DNA from: JAWKWH01 sp965204295
Lineage (GTDB): Bacteria; Pseudomonadota; Alphaproteobacteria; Rhizobiales; Rhizobiaceae
Length of the DNA: 64,000 nucleotides
Assembly: GCA_965204295.1 (NCBI GenBank)
Contig: OZ241973.1
Coordinates: forward strand, 372,001 to 436,000
Reading direction: 5' to 3'
A model generated the notes under the pieces. That model did not search any database. It saw only the letters and a program-made list of their open reading frames with translations, and was not told where the DNA came from. The first letter of the stretch is position 1, and each line of letters begins with the position of its first letter. This document shows, piece after piece, positions 55,552 through 64,000 of the stretch. Made by a program: the position numbers and the translations under genes.

Positions 55552-56835
55552 TCAGTCCGCTACCCGGCCCGTTGTCCGGGCTTTCAGCCTGTGGCCGTCA
55601 TGGCCGATCACAGTGCAATCCAGAATTTCACCCGCGTCTCCCGATTCCAATACAACCGGACAGAAACCCTCGGTGCGTCCGGCGCCGTCACGCTCAATCA
55701 ATACACTTTGCCGGCTATCGATCAACGAGGACAAATGCGTCCGAAAGGCGGTTTCTCCGGCGGCCCGCAGTCGCGCGGCGCGTTCCTTGATCAGCTTTCC
55801 CGGCACTTGCGGCATTCGGGCCGCCGCCGTGCCCTCACGCGGACTGAATGGAAAGACATGCAGATAGGTCAGGCCACACTCCTCGATTATTTTCACCGAG
55901 TTTTCGAACATTTCATCGGTCTCGGTCGGGAATCCGGCGATCAGGTCCGCGCCGAATACGATATCCGGCCGGGCAAGACGGATTTTTTCGCAGAACCGGA
56001 TTGAATCTTCCCGCGCGTGCCGTCGTTTCATGCGCTTCAGAATCATGTCGTCGCCCGATTGAAGCGACAGGTGCAGATGCGGCATCAGCCGCCGTTCGGA
56101 GCCTATCAGCCCGATCAGTTCTTCATCGGCTTCAATTGAATCGATCGATGACAATCTCAGGCGCGGCAGGTCCGGCACAGCCTTCAGAATCGCGCTCACC
56201 AGCCTGCCAAGCCCGGGCGCGCCGGGAAGATCGGGGCCATAGCCCGTCAGGTCGACGCCCGTCAGAACGATCTCGCGGTATCCGTTGCCGGCGAGCCTCT
56301 TGACCTGTTCAACGACGACGCCCATCGGCGCCGAGCGGGAATTGCCGCGTCCGTGGGGGATAATGCAGAATGTGCATCGATGGTCGCAGCCGTTCTGCAC
56401 CTGCGCAAATGCCCGCGCGCGGCCCTCGATTGCGTCGACCATATGGCCGGCGGTCTCATGCACGCTCATGATGTCGTTGACGCGGACCTTCTCGCTGTCA
56501 TTCACGCCGAATTCGGGCAATGCGCGATAATTGCGAGCGGCAAGCTTCTCCTCGTTGCCGAGAACGAGATCGACCTCTTCCATCGCCGCGAAATCGCCGG
56601 GCGCGGTTTGCGCGGCGCAGCCCGTCACGATTATGCGCGCTTTGGCATTGTCGCGCCGCGCCTTGCGGATCGCCTGCCGCGCCTGCCGCACCGCTTCACC
56701 GGTCACCGCGCATGTGTTCACGACAACCGCGCCGTCCGTAAGCCGGTCGAGACCGGCAACATTCGTTTCCCGGCGAATGACCTCCGATTCGTAGCTGTTC
56801 AGCCGGCAACCGAATGTGATGATGTCGACCCCCAT
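55552..56835 (-). CDS. mtaB: tRNA t6A37 methylthiotransferase MtaB
   Basis: The 427-residue radical SAM enzyme has an N-terminal MTTase domain with VVNTCAVTGEAVRQARQAIR and CAAQ. The radical SAM cluster motif lies in GCDHRCTFCIIPHGRGNSRS, and a C-terminal TRAM-like region follows. It converts t6A37 to ms2t6A37 in tRNAs reading ANN codons. The start overlaps the dapF stop (TGATG). Confidence 0.95.
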   Translation of the reverse strand: MGVDIITFGCRLNSYESEVIRRETNVAGLDRLTDGAVVVNTCAVTGEAVRQARQAIRKARRDNAKARIIVTGCAAQTAPGDFAAMEEVDLVLGNEEKLAARNYRALPEFGVNDSEKVRVNDIMSVHETAGHMVDAIEGRARAFAQVQNGCDHRCTFCIIPHGRGNSRSAPMGVVVEQVKRLAGNGYREIVLTGVDLTGYGPDLPGAPGLGRLVSAILKAVPDLPRLRLSSIDSIEADEELIGLIGSERRLMPHLHLSLQSGDDMILKRMKRRHAREDSIRFCEKIRLARPDIVFGADLIAGFPTETDEMFENSVKIIEECGLTYLHVFPFSPREGTAAARMPQVPGKLIKERAARLRAAGETAFRTHLSSLIDSRQSVLIERDGAGRTEGFCPVVLESGDAGEILDCTVIGHDGHRLKARTTGRVAD

Positions 56836-57716
56836 CAGGCCGCTCCGGCCTCATCCCTGGTCCACGCCCCGGTTCGCGGCTCGAATGTACCGGAAAACTC
56901 CCATTCGGCCGGACCGGTCATGACGACGTGATCGTCGGCGCGCCATTCGATCCGAAGCACCCCGCCCGGCACGGTCACGATGACGTCTCGACCGGTCTTT
57001 CCGGTCCGTGCGGCGGATACCGCGGATGCGCAGGCCGCCGAGCCGCAGGCCCGGGTCAATCCGGCGCCCCGTTCCCAGGTTCGGATCGCGATCGCGGCCT
57101 CGGACGCCACATTCGCAATCGTGATATTGGCCCGTTCGGGGAAAATCGGGTGGTTCTCCAATAGCGGTCCGAAGCGATGCAACTCGTATGACCGGACATC
57201 GCGCCCGACCCAGAAAACCGCATGCGGATTGCCCATCGACATCACCGAAGGCGAATGCAGCGCCGGAGCGTCAATCGGTCCGATTTGCAAATCGATCTTA
57301 CAGGTGTCGGCGCATTCTTCGGCCAGCGGTATTTCATCCCAGTCGAAACGCGGGATTCCCATGTCCACCGAAATCAGGTCGTCGGCGCGTTCCTCGGCTT
57401 CAAGGATTCCGGCAACGGTCTCGAATTTGAAAATCTTTCTGCCGGTTTCGGCCGCCAGAGCCCGCGCGACGCAACGCATTCCGTTGCCGCAGGCCTGCGC
57501 CGGCGAACCGTCGGAATTGAGAATGTCAATATAGTTTTCCGTTCCCTCGGTGCGGGCATCGTGAATCGCCATTATCTGATCGAAACCGGTCGCGGGATCG
57601 GCATTCAGCGCCACCGCGGCGGCCGGTGAAATGCGATCCGAACGACCGCGCATGTCGGCAACGATGATCTCGTTGCCGAGCCCGTTCATCCTGGCGAATG
57701 GCGCACTTTCCGACAT
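56835..57716 (-). CDS. dapF: Diaminopimelate epimerase
   Basis: The 293-residue protein has the two catalytic cysteine segments ACGNGMRCVA and GLTRACGSAACA, with FARMNGLGNEIIVADMRG at the start. It interconverts LL- and meso-diaminopimelate for peptidoglycan and lysine. It stands upstream of mtaB and ftsY. Confidence 0.97.
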   Translation of the reverse strand: MSESAPFARMNGLGNEIIVADMRGRSDRISPAAAVALNADPATGFDQIMAIHDARTEGTENYIDILNSDGSPAQACGNGMRCVARALAAETGRKIFKFETVAGILEAEERADDLISVDMGIPRFDWDEIPLAEECADTCKIDLQIGPIDAPALHSPSVMSMGNPHAVFWVGRDVRSYELHRFGPLLENHPIFPERANITIANVASEAAIAIRTWERGAGLTRACGSAACASAVSAARTGKTGRDVIVTVPGGVLRIEWRADDHVVMTGPAEWEFSGTFEPRTGAWTRDEAGAA

Positions 57717-57794
57717 TTCGCGAATACCGTTGGGTTTCGCGGGACTATATGGCGGAATCCGGCGTCAATTACCAGCCCGTCAACCAGACTCGAG

Positions 57795-58865
57795 TCAGGG
57801 AACATCCCAAACCTCTCCCGGTTGAAGCGGACGAAAACGCTCGCGGTCGATGCTTTGCGCGTCCAATGTCGCATGAAGCATGTTTCGCGGCTCCTCGACC
57901 CCTTCATTGGTAAGCTGAACCGTGCCCCAGTGATGGCCGGCCGCGAATTCGGCGCCGCAAAGCCGAAATCCTTCCACCGCCTCCTCCGGATTCTGGTGTT
58001 GCCCTTTCATGAACCAGCGCGGTTCGTATGCGCCGATCGGCAGCAGCGCCAGGCGAAATCGCCCGTGTTTGCCGGCCGCGGCGCGATAATTCCGGCCTTC
58101 GTGAAAACCGGTATCGCCGACGTGATAGATTTTGCCGCCCGGCGCCTCGATAACGAAACCCGACCAGAGCGCCATGCGCCGGTCAAACGCGCCGCGCGCC
58201 GACCAATGATGCACCGGCTCGACATGCAGTTTGAGTCCGTGTGTCTCGATGACATCGCCCCAGTCCCCGACCTCGGTGCGGATCGACGGAATCGCATCCC
58301 GGACAATCGCGTCATTGCCCAGCGGCGCGACGACCAGCGGGTCGTGCGCCGCCTTCAGCCGCGTCAGGGCGCCGATATCGAGATGGTCGTAATGATTATG
58401 CGTCAGTAGCACGAGATCGATCGGCGGAAGGTCGTCAAACCTTATTCCCGGTTCGTTGACGCGTCTTGGCCCGGCGAACTGAAACGGCGAAGCGCGTCGC
58501 GACCACAGGGGATCGGTTAGAATGTTCACGCCGGCCGTCTGAAGCAGCAGCGTGGCGTGGCCGACCATGGTGACCCGAATGGACCGCCCGCGCACCCGCT
58601 CTTCCGGTTTGGCCGTCCCGTGCGGACTTGGCCATCTGTCCGGCCACTTCGAGCGATTCTCCCGGAGCTGCCAGCGCAACAGATCGGACAGTTTACGCGG
58701 CGGGACTCCGCCGGGGTTGAAGAATATCCGGCCGTCGAAATGATCTGAAACCGGCCCGGAATAGTATCGATTGGCCGCCTGACCGCGGTTGATCGCGACC
58801 CCGCCGCCGGCAAACGCGGCGATACCGGTGATTCCGAACCATTTGACCAGGGTTCTGCGCTTCAT
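57795..58865 (-). CDS. MBL-fold metallohydrolase, NAPE-PLD/UlaG-like
   Basis: The 356-residue protein starts MKRRTLVKWFGITGIAAFAG, a membrane anchor or export signal with a twin-arginine-like RR. The metal sites are LLTHNHYDHLD (HxHxDH), VEPVHHWSARG, YHVGDTGFHEG and AGHHWGT. This arrangement matches bacterial NAPE-PLD-type hydrolases. An ATG at 58871 is an equally possible start. The substrate is unknown; a lipid amide or phosphodiester is the best guess from family. Confidence 0.85.
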   Translation of the reverse strand: MKRRTLVKWFGITGIAAFAGGGVAINRGQAANRYYSGPVSDHFDGRIFFNPGGVPPRKLSDLLRWQLRENRSKWPDRWPSPHGTAKPEERVRGRSIRVTMVGHATLLLQTAGVNILTDPLWSRRASPFQFAGPRRVNEPGIRFDDLPPIDLVLLTHNHYDHLDIGALTRLKAAHDPLVVAPLGNDAIVRDAIPSIRTEVGDWGDVIETHGLKLHVEPVHHWSARGAFDRRMALWSGFVIEAPGGKIYHVGDTGFHEGRNYRAAAGKHGRFRLALLPIGAYEPRWFMKGQHQNPEEAVEGFRLCGAEFAAGHHWGTVQLTNEGVEEPRNMLHATLDAQSIDRERFRPLQPGEVWDVP

Positions 58866-58926
58866 GGGCATACCATGTAGCGATAAGTGTCGACCGATCA
58901 AGGCCGCCGGTTGCGAGGTTCCCGAA

Positions 58927-59724
58927 TCAACCCGGGGCGGGCTCCACCGCGAGCCGGTACAGATGCCAGGTGGCATGGCCCAGAACCGGCAATACGATCG
59001 GCAGACCGGCAAAAACCGGCAGCATGGCGAACATCGCAAGAAGGGTCACCACGATCCCCCACCCGATCATGGCGACCGGATTTTCGATAACGGTCCGGAA
59101 ACTGGTGATGATGGCCGATACAAGATCGATTTCCCGGTCCAGCAGCAGCGGGATCGAGATTACCGTGGCCGAGAACAGCACCACTGCAAGAACCGCGCCG
59201 ACGATTGTGCCGGCGAGCAGGAAGCCGAGCCCTTCGGGGGTCGTCGTCACAACGGTCAGGAACGCGCCGACACCGGAAAACGATTTGAATCCCAGAAAAA
59301 TCGCCAGCAACAACCGCACCTGATAAATCCAGATCCAAAAAATGAACAAGACGACAAACGCCATCCATCCAAGCTGACGTTCCCGCTGTTTCAATATTAC
59401 GGTAAGGACGCCCCGCCACTCCGGCGGTTCGCCCGCCGCCAATCGGCGGCTTACCTCATAGAGCCCGACCGCGATGAACGGTCCGATGAGCGGAAAACCG
59501 ATCGCGACGGGAATGATCATCCATGGCATGCCGAAAATCCTGAGCGAAGCGAGGATGAACATGCCGCCGAGAAAATAGAACCCTCCAAAGAACAGCCCGT
59601 AAAGCGGCGCTTTGCGAAAATCGGTCATCCCGGCGCGCAGGCAGCCGGCGATGTCGCCGGGCGCCAATCGCCGGATTCGGGGCAGTCCGGATGACACCGG
59701 ACTTTCAGAATTGCCGTTGCTCAC
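58927..59724 (-). CDS. DUF2189 integral membrane protein
   Basis: The 265-residue protein has about six membrane segments and the DUF2189 pattern PRIRRLAPGDIAGCLRAGMT, FLGGMFILASLRIFGMPW, PLIGPFIAVGLYEVSRRLAA and VLPVLGHATWHLYRLAVEP. GTG 59724 has a strong GGAGGAG site, so I prefer it to ATG 59745. Function unknown. Confidence 0.88.
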   Translation of the reverse strand: MSNGNSESPVSSGLPRIRRLAPGDIAGCLRAGMTDFRKAPLYGLFFGGFYFLGGMFILASLRIFGMPWMIIPVAIGFPLIGPFIAVGLYEVSRRLAAGEPPEWRGVLTVILKQRERQLGWMAFVVLFIFWIWIYQVRLLLAIFLGFKSFSGVGAFLTVVTTTPEGLGFLLAGTIVGAVLAVVLFSATVISIPLLLDREIDLVSAIITSFRTVIENPVAMIGWGIVVTLLAMFAMLPVFAGLPIVLPVLGHATWHLYRLAVEPAPG

Positions 59725-59983
59725 GATTGTGCTCCTCCGATTCACCTACTCTATTCGGCGTTACGGCGAATTGCCCTGATCCGGATCAAACGGACGATGC
59801 GCCGGATCGCGCGGGACCTTATCGGAATTTTCGTGGAAAACGGCATTTTGCCCGCACAACGGTTAAAAAAACCCGATATTAACCTCAATGTGGAAAGTTT
59901 CACCCGATTGGCGCCACTTTTGTGGGTCTTGATAAGACCCGGTGCGGACGAATGACCGGAGTTTCCGGCGGAGGTAGTGAATC

Positions 59984-60529
59984 ATGGGTCTGTTGAAAGC
60001 CGGGGGGCGGCATATCGCGCCGATTGCGCTTCTGGTGTTTGTCGCTTTGGGTGCGGCCGCCTGCCAGGGAACCAGAATACCCTATCTGAATGCCGGCGCC
60101 GCCACGCCTGAACCTTTGACGCCGGCATCGGCGGGGGCCGTGGAAGCCGGCGAATTGAAACCGGCCGACGGCGCGGTTGACGCGGGCGATTTCCCCGAAG
60201 CGCCGCGGGACGGGACCGTGAATGTCGAGGTCGCGGCGGCCGACGCGCCGGATATCGCCAAGAACTCGATCGTGGGTTCGTGGAAAACCGCATCGGCCGG
60301 CGTCGGCTGCCAGATGTTTCTGACGCTGACGAAATACGGAGACAACTCACGCGGCGGAACGCGCGGCTGCGCGGGCGAGTTGCAGGCCGTGCGCGCCTGG
60401 AACGTGGCGGGCAAACAGCTTGTTTTGTTCGACGAAACCGGCGCCGGAATCGCCGTTCTGTATTCCACCGGTAAGGAACGTTTCGACGGTCAAACCGCCG
60501 GTGGACAGACGGTCAGCCTGTCGCGGTAG
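59984..60529 (+). CDS. Inh/Omp19-type outer-membrane lipoprotein
   Basis: The 181-residue protein has a lipoprotein signal with lipobox LGAAAC (Cys27), a low-complexity Ala/Pro linker and a C-terminal Inh (metalloprotease inhibitor) beta-barrel: IVGSWKTASAGVGCQMFLTL, RGCAGELQAVRAWNVAGKQL with two cysteines likely paired. Brucella Omp19 is the known relative. It may protect against host or own proteases. Start follows GGAGGTAG. Confidence 0.85.
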   Translation: MGLLKAGGRHIAPIALLVFVALGAAACQGTRIPYLNAGAATPEPLTPASAGAVEAGELKPADGAVDAGDFPEAPRDGTVNVEVAAADAPDIAKNSIVGSWKTASAGVGCQMFLTLTKYGDNSRGGTRGCAGELQAVRAWNVAGKQLVLFDETGAGIAVLYSTGKERFDGQTAGGQTVSLSR

Positions 60530-60572
60530 CAAAAGACGTTCAGCCTGCTTGACATGAGGCGGGCGGGCCGCG

Positions 60573-61724
60573 ATGGAACATGACCGGCTCGACACGCCGA
60601 ACACGGTTGCCGGCGCGTTGTCGCATCTGGTTGAAAATGGCGCGATCGCCCGCGATCCGGCGCAGATCGCCATTGCCGCGAAGCTCGATCATGTGCTCGA
60701 CGGCATTGTCTCCAGACGCATGGCGGTAAAGTCGAGCGCGCTCGGCTGGCTCTTCGCCCGGCGGGTGGAGAAAGTCGATGGCCTTTACATTCACGGCGAT
60801 GTCGGCCGCGGCAAGACCATGCTGATGGACCTGTTTTTCGAGCGCGTGCCGATCCGGCGGAAACGCCGCGCGCATTTCAACGATTTCCTGGCCGATGTGC
60901 ATGACCGCATCGCGGCCCATCGCGCCGCCGTGAAGGCGGGCGCGGCGAAAGGCGACGATCCGATCCCGCCGGTCGCCGCGGCTTTGGCCGGACAGGCAGT
61001 GGTCCTCTGTTTTGACGAATTCGCGGTTGCCGATATCGCCGATGCGATGATTTTGTCGCGCCTGTTCACCGCATTGTTCGAGGCCGGCGTCGTGCTGGTC
61101 GCCACATCCAATGTCGCGCCGAAAGATCTCTATCGCGACGGGCTCAACCGGGCGCTGTTCCTGCCCTTCATTGACGTGCTGAAGGCGCATGCGAAGATCG
61201 CGGCTCTCGACGCCTGCAAGGATTACCGCCTGGAGCAGCTTTCCCGCATGCCGGTCTATCTGACCCCGCTGGGCGACGATGCCGACCGCGCCATGGACGC
61301 CGCGTGGGCGGCCGCGTCCGCCGGGCGTGACGAGGTGGCGGCGACCGTTGCCGTCAAGGGCCGCGAGATCGTCGTCGATCGCGCCGCCGCCGCCGCCGCG
61401 CGCTTCACGTTTGACGAACTGTGCGCCCGCCCGCTCGGCGCCCGCGATTATCTGGCGCTGGCCGACCGGTTCGACACGTTTCTGATCGACCGCGTGCCGT
61501 CGATGGACGGGAAAACCCGCAACGAGGCGAAACGGTTCATCCTGTTGATCGACACGCTTTACGACAGGAAACGGAAAGTCATCCTGTCGGCGGCGGCGGA
61601 ACCGGACGCGCTCCATACCGGCGGCGGCGCGGAAGCGTTCGAATTCAGGCGCACCGCTTCGCGGCTGGCGGAGATGCGGGGCGGCTTGTGGGCGGACGGG
61701 TCCGACCCGGCAACCGGTCATTGA
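60573..61724 (+). CDS. zapE: Cell division ATPase ZapE (AFG1-like)
   Basis: The 383-residue AAA-type ATPase has Walker A HGDVGRGKTMLMDLFF near residue 75, Walker B VVLCFDEFAVADIADAMIL and sensor ATSNVAPKDLYRDGLNR, typical of ZapE/AFG1. It acts at the divisome and on envelope proteins in bacteria. It is followed by the second Hint locus. Confidence 0.94.
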   Translation: MEHDRLDTPNTVAGALSHLVENGAIARDPAQIAIAAKLDHVLDGIVSRRMAVKSSALGWLFARRVEKVDGLYIHGDVGRGKTMLMDLFFERVPIRRKRRAHFNDFLADVHDRIAAHRAAVKAGAAKGDDPIPPVAAALAGQAVVLCFDEFAVADIADAMILSRLFTALFEAGVVLVATSNVAPKDLYRDGLNRALFLPFIDVLKAHAKIAALDACKDYRLEQLSRMPVYLTPLGDDADRAMDAAWAAASAGRDEVAATVAVKGREIVVDRAAAAAARFTFDELCARPLGARDYLALADRFDTFLIDRVPSMDGKTRNEAKRFILLIDTLYDRKRKVILSAAAEPDALHTGGGAEAFEFRRTASRLAEMRGGLWADGSDPATGH

Positions 61725-61917
61725 GGCGAATATCCGGGATTTCGCGGGAATATATGAGAATATGCGGGAATTGCCCGCAATCGGCGATGTCGAACCGGGT
61801 GAAAGCGGCGGCGGCGACGCGATACCGGGCGATACCGGGCGACTCCGGCCTGTCCGCCCCGCCTCCGCGATAACCGTACTTTCTCGCCGCGCCGGCATCC
61901 CGGCGGCGAAAAAGCCC

Positions 61918-61945
61918 TTGACCGTCGGGGCCGGGGCCGTATAGT
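61918..61945 (+). promoter_or_regulatory. Sigma70-like promoter of Hint copy C
   Basis: TTGACC (61918-61923) and TATAGT (61940-61945) with a 16-bp spacer GTCGGGGCCGGGGCCG. It is the same arrangement as in copies B and D. Confidence 0.65.
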
Positions 61946-62010
61946 GGCGGCCATGACGCGCCCGTTTCCCGAATCGGCGGCATGGGTGCGAAGACGGATT
62001 GTCGGGCAAC

Positions 62011-62054
62011 CGGCATCTTACCGGAACACTTTCGGCATCTTACCGGAACGCTTT
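62011..62054 (+). repeat. 22-bp tandem duplication in the Hint C leader
   Basis: CGGCATCTTACCGGAAC[AG]CTTT occurs twice in direct succession (62011-62032 and 62033-62054) with one mismatch. Confidence 0.85.
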
Positions 62055-62098
62055 TTCCGCGAGTTTCCGCCGGTGCGTTCCCCGGACCGGAAAGGATA

Positions 62099-63097
62099 AT
62101 GCCCGTGGTTCAGTTTACTCATGCTATCGCTATCACGCCGGCGTCGGTAACCCAACAGACCGCCACTACCCTTGAGTGGGATGGTAACGCCCGCGTCGTG
62201 AGGCCGCCGGACGGCGTGGTTACTCTCAACGACGAGGGGCTTGTGGGTTTTGGCGCTGGTCGAGGGTTCTCAGGCACCGGCGACACTCCTAATTTCCTTT
62301 TCAACGGGTTTACGATCGATGCCGAAGGCACAAACGCCGCCGGCGAAACCACCACCGAAACCTACGCCATTTTCATCAACCCCACCACCGGCGCCTGGCG
62401 CATCCCCTACAACCAGGCGGATCATGACATCGGTTCGCTGGCGAACGGCGGCATCACGATGGATACCACAAGCGTCGCCGTCCAGGTGTTCAACTGCTTC
62501 GCGACCGGAACGACGATTCTGACGCCGCAAGGCGAGCGGGCCATCGAGACGCTTAGTCCCGGCGACCGGGTCATGACCCATGACGGCAGGTCGACGCCGG
62601 TGATCTGGGTGGCGAGGCAGACCGTCGCCAACCCGCGCGGCGTCGAACTCGGACGCAAACCCGTGCGCATCGACGCCGGCGCCCTCGGCCCGGACCTGCC
62701 GAACAGACCGCTGACCGTGACCGCCGATCACGCCCTGCTGTTCGGCGACATGCTGGTCAACGCCGGCACGCTGGCGGAGGACGGAACTCCAATCCGCTTC
62801 CTGCCGCTTTCGGAGATGCCGACGCGCTTCGTCTGGTGGCATGTGGAGCTTGAGAACCACGAGGTCGTTCTGGCCAACGGCGGCGTTCCCGCGGAGAGCT
62901 TTATCGATTATGTCGGCCGGTCCGGCTTCGACAATTACGACGAATATCTCGCACTCGCCGGGGCCGACCGTCTGATTAAGGAAATGCCGTTCGCGCGCAT
63001 ATCGGCGCGGCGTCTGTTGCCGGCGAACGGGCTGCGGGGATTGCCGGCCATCGCGCGGCGGCCTCTTATCGCCGCCCCCCGGAAAACCGCCGCCTGA
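62099..63097 (+). CDS. Hint-domain (Hedgehog/intein-type) protein, copy C, complete
   Basis: The 332-residue protein starts at ATG 62099 after GAAAGGATA. Residues 1 to about 138 form a beta-rich variable domain (FTHAIAITPASV, TYAIFINPTTGAWRIPYNQA). The Hint core follows: nucleophile block NCFATGTTILTPQGERAIET, LSPGDRVMTHDGRSTPVIWV, and the TADHALLF block with the conserved His. A conserved tail (WWHVELENHEVV to RKTAA) replaces the intein C-terminal HN. Such Hint_2-type proteins are common in marine alphaproteobacteria. Hint domains catalyse N-to-S acyl shift and cleavage, but activity and target here are unproven. It is the only copy with the catalytic core intact. Confidence 0.85.
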   Translation: MPVVQFTHAIAITPASVTQQTATTLEWDGNARVVRPPDGVVTLNDEGLVGFGAGRGFSGTGDTPNFLFNGFTIDAEGTNAAGETTTETYAIFINPTTGAWRIPYNQADHDIGSLANGGITMDTTSVAVQVFNCFATGTTILTPQGERAIETLSPGDRVMTHDGRSTPVIWVARQTVANPRGVELGRKPVRIDAGALGPDLPNRPLTVTADHALLFGDMLVNAGTLAEDGTPIRFLPLSEMPTRFVWWHVELENHEVVLANGGVPAESFIDYVGRSGFDNYDEYLALAGADRLIKEMPFARISARRLLPANGLRGLPAIARRPLIAAPRKTAA

Positions 63098-63351
63098 CGC
63101 GACGCGCATCGAACCGCCCTCCTACATGCCCCGGCGCAAAGCCGCCTGAGGCTCAAAGGCGCTGTCCGGCGTTTTCGCCCGAAGGCCCATCGCGACCGTT
63201 TCCAAGGGTGTTTGAAGACCGGCGCATGGGGCGTGACGCGGCGGGGCGCGCTCTCTCTCCTCTGCCGCCTCGCCGAAACGCCCTTGACGGTTTGGGTCGG
63301 GATTATATACTCGCGGGCTTCCGCCGGGTCGCTCCCCGGATTGCGAAGGAT
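63098..63351 (+). repeat. Hint-family intergenic promoter/leader repeat, unit 3
   Basis: It contains CCCTCCTACATGCCCCGGCG, GCTGTCCGGCGTTTTCGCCC, GTTTGAAGACCGGCGCATGG, the promoter at 63284 and CCCCGGATTGCGAAGGA, in the same order as unit 2. Confidence 0.75.
63284..63311 (+). promoter_or_regulatory. Sigma70-like promoter of Hint copy D
   Basis: TTGACG (63284-63289) and TATACT (63306-63311) are separated by 16 bp. It is the best match to consensus of the four, although the gene behind it is a remnant. Confidence 0.65.
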
Positions 63352-63492
63352 ATGGACCGTGCCTGCATTTTCTCGTTACCTTTTTATAAACACACTCGGC
63401 GCGGCGTCTGTTGCCGGCGAACGGGTTGCAGGGATTGCCGGCCATCGCGCGGCGGCCTCTTATCGCCGCCCCCCGGAAAACCGCCGCCTGAC
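63352..63492 (+). pseudogene. Hint-family protein, copy D, micro-remnant
   Basis: About 12 codons of a family-type start (PAFSRYLFINT after a GAAGGA site) are joined at about 63395 to the last 30 codons of the Hint tail, TCGGCGCGGCGTCTGTTGCC onward. The tail is in a different frame from either possible start, so no Hint product can be made. Both junction flanks otherwise keep near-identity with copy C. Confidence 0.7.
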
Positions 63493-63588
63493 GCGACGCG
63501 CATGGGGTGAGCCGACGCGGCGGGGGCGTTTCGACGCGCTCCCGAAAGCTCCTCACAACCGTTTTGAAGGGTGTTTGAAGACCGGCGC
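63493..63588 (+). repeat. Hint-family intergenic repeat, unit 4 (partial)
   Basis: The GTTTTGAAGGGTGTTTGAAG and ACCGGCGCATGG core recurs, then breaks off exactly where the sulfotransferase-like gene starts. The promoter part is missing. Confidence 0.65.
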
Positions 63589-63603
63589 ATGGTGACCTCG
63601 GAC

Positions 63604-64000
63604 ATGACCCGCATTTTTCAGATCGGGTTCAACAAGTGTGGCACCCGATCAATCAGTGTTTTTTTCAAGCGACACGGTCTGGAAACCGCCGACTGGGCGC
63701 TGGGCGATCTGGCCAGGTCGATCAAAGCCGATCTGGCTGCCGGCGCCACGCCTTTGCGGGATTGGCCGGATGTGAACGTGTTTTCAGACATGGAATTCGT
63801 CCACCCCGTCCATATGATTGAAGGCTATAAATACTTTCGGGAATTGCAGGCGCATTATCCTGACGCCTTGTTCATCCTGAACACCCGCAATGGTGAGGCA
63901 TGGATCAGAAGCCGGCATGCCCATGGCGAGGGCAGCTATACTAACGCGTATCGTCGGTTTTACGGCTATGACGGCATTGAACCGGTATTCGATCGGTGGC
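63604..64000 (+). CDS. Sulfotransferase-family protein (3' partial)
   Basis: From ATG 63604 the frame is open to the window end (132 full codons). MTRIFQIGFNKCGTRSISVF holds the PAPS-binding P-loop-like segment (GFNKCGTRSIS), followed by FFKRHGLETADW, LFILNTRNGEAWIRSRHAH and YGYDG, which fits sulfotransferase-like proteins common in marine alphaproteobacteria. An in-frame ATG at 63589 lies in the repeat unit. The acceptor is unknown. Confidence 0.8.
   Translation, partial: MTRIFQIGFNKCGTRSISVFFKRHGLETADWALGDLARSIKADLAAGATPLRDWPDVNVFSDMEFVHPVHMIEGYKYFRELQAHYPDALFILNTRNGEAWIRSRHAHGEGSYTNAYRRFYGYDGIEPVFDRW

Larger units (their letters stand above)
61725..62098 (+). other. zapE-Hint C intergenic region with small repeats
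   Basis: These 374 bp hold a GCGGG/CCCGC mini-hairpin near 61764, a double GCGATACCGGG repeat near 61819, the Hint C promoter at 61918 and a 22-bp tandem repeat before the gene. The leader from promoter to ATG is about 150 nt, longer than in the other copies. No gene recognised. Confidence 0.6.

Overview
The window looks like the chromosome of an alphaproteobacterium, most likely in the order Hyphomicrobiales. It is GC-rich. Its core gene order fits that group: rpmH-rnpA-yidC-engB, a pyrimidine 5'-nucleotidase near dapD, acnA near ccmABCDG, and yciB-ftsY-mtaB-dapF. It also carries an Omp19-type Inh lipoprotein. Housekeeping genes are intact, while accessory stretches hold many decayed genes and insertion-sequence remnants. 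Family assignments come from reading translated sequence and motifs; no database search was run.

Region by region. (1) 1-11086: one co-directional block with a branched-chain-type ABC importer (partial binding protein, LivG, LivF, LivH, LivM), a beta-keto acid cleavage enzyme, a GST-like protein, a cytoplasmic sulfatase, and a TAXI-TRAP importer. It reads as a locus for import, desulfation and carbon catabolism of an unknown compound. (2) 11.2-13.4 kb: an IS3 scrap followed by three damaged members of a Hint (Hedgehog/intein-type) family. The only member with a complete Hint core, plus a tiny remnant, lies at 61.9-63.5 kb. The members share a repeated promoter/leader unit and a near-identical 3' half, but their N-terminal domains differ. 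(3) 13.5-23.7 kb: HAD nucleotidase, LOG-family protein, DapD, DUF805, EngB, YidC, RnpA and L34, a TVP38 membrane protein with a flavin disulfide oxidoreductase, and an orphan histidine kinase. (4) 23.8-26.8 kb: a family 61 glycosyltransferase broken exactly at a C/G homopolymer tract, then tRNA-Arg(ACG). The 3' half of the tRNA is duplicated 1.3 kb downstream and encloses an NYN-domain gene, as in a small tRNA-integrated island.

(5) 26.8-32.3 kb: a complete peptide/nickel-type ABC importer on the minus strand. (6) 32.6-38.1 kb: a decayed SRPBCC gene, intact lepA, then an insertion-sequence graveyard. The graveyard holds an IS5-family remnant, an IS630/amidase mosaic, and an IS5-family element that truncates gluQRS. 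(7) 38.1-43.3 kb: AlkA-type glycosylase, HNH nuclease, DsbB, YqaA, an ABC-exporter scrap, and a transferred EcoRI/RsrI-type restriction-modification pair. (8) 43.4-61.7 kb: DUF1223, AcnA, BCCT transporter, cytochrome c maturation genes ccmABCDG with a decayed SDR/DUF2332 tail, YciB, FtsY, MtaB, DapF, an MBL-fold hydrolase, DUF2189, the Inh lipoprotein and ZapE. (9) 61.9-64.0 kb: the second Hint locus, running into a sulfotransferase-like gene cut by the window end.

The most unusual content is the Hint family. Each copy carries its own sigma70-like promoter, and deletions have removed the catalytic Hint core in different ways. Next in interest are the probable phase-variable glycosyltransferase, the tRNA-Arg/NYN mini-island and the RsrI-like restriction-modification system.
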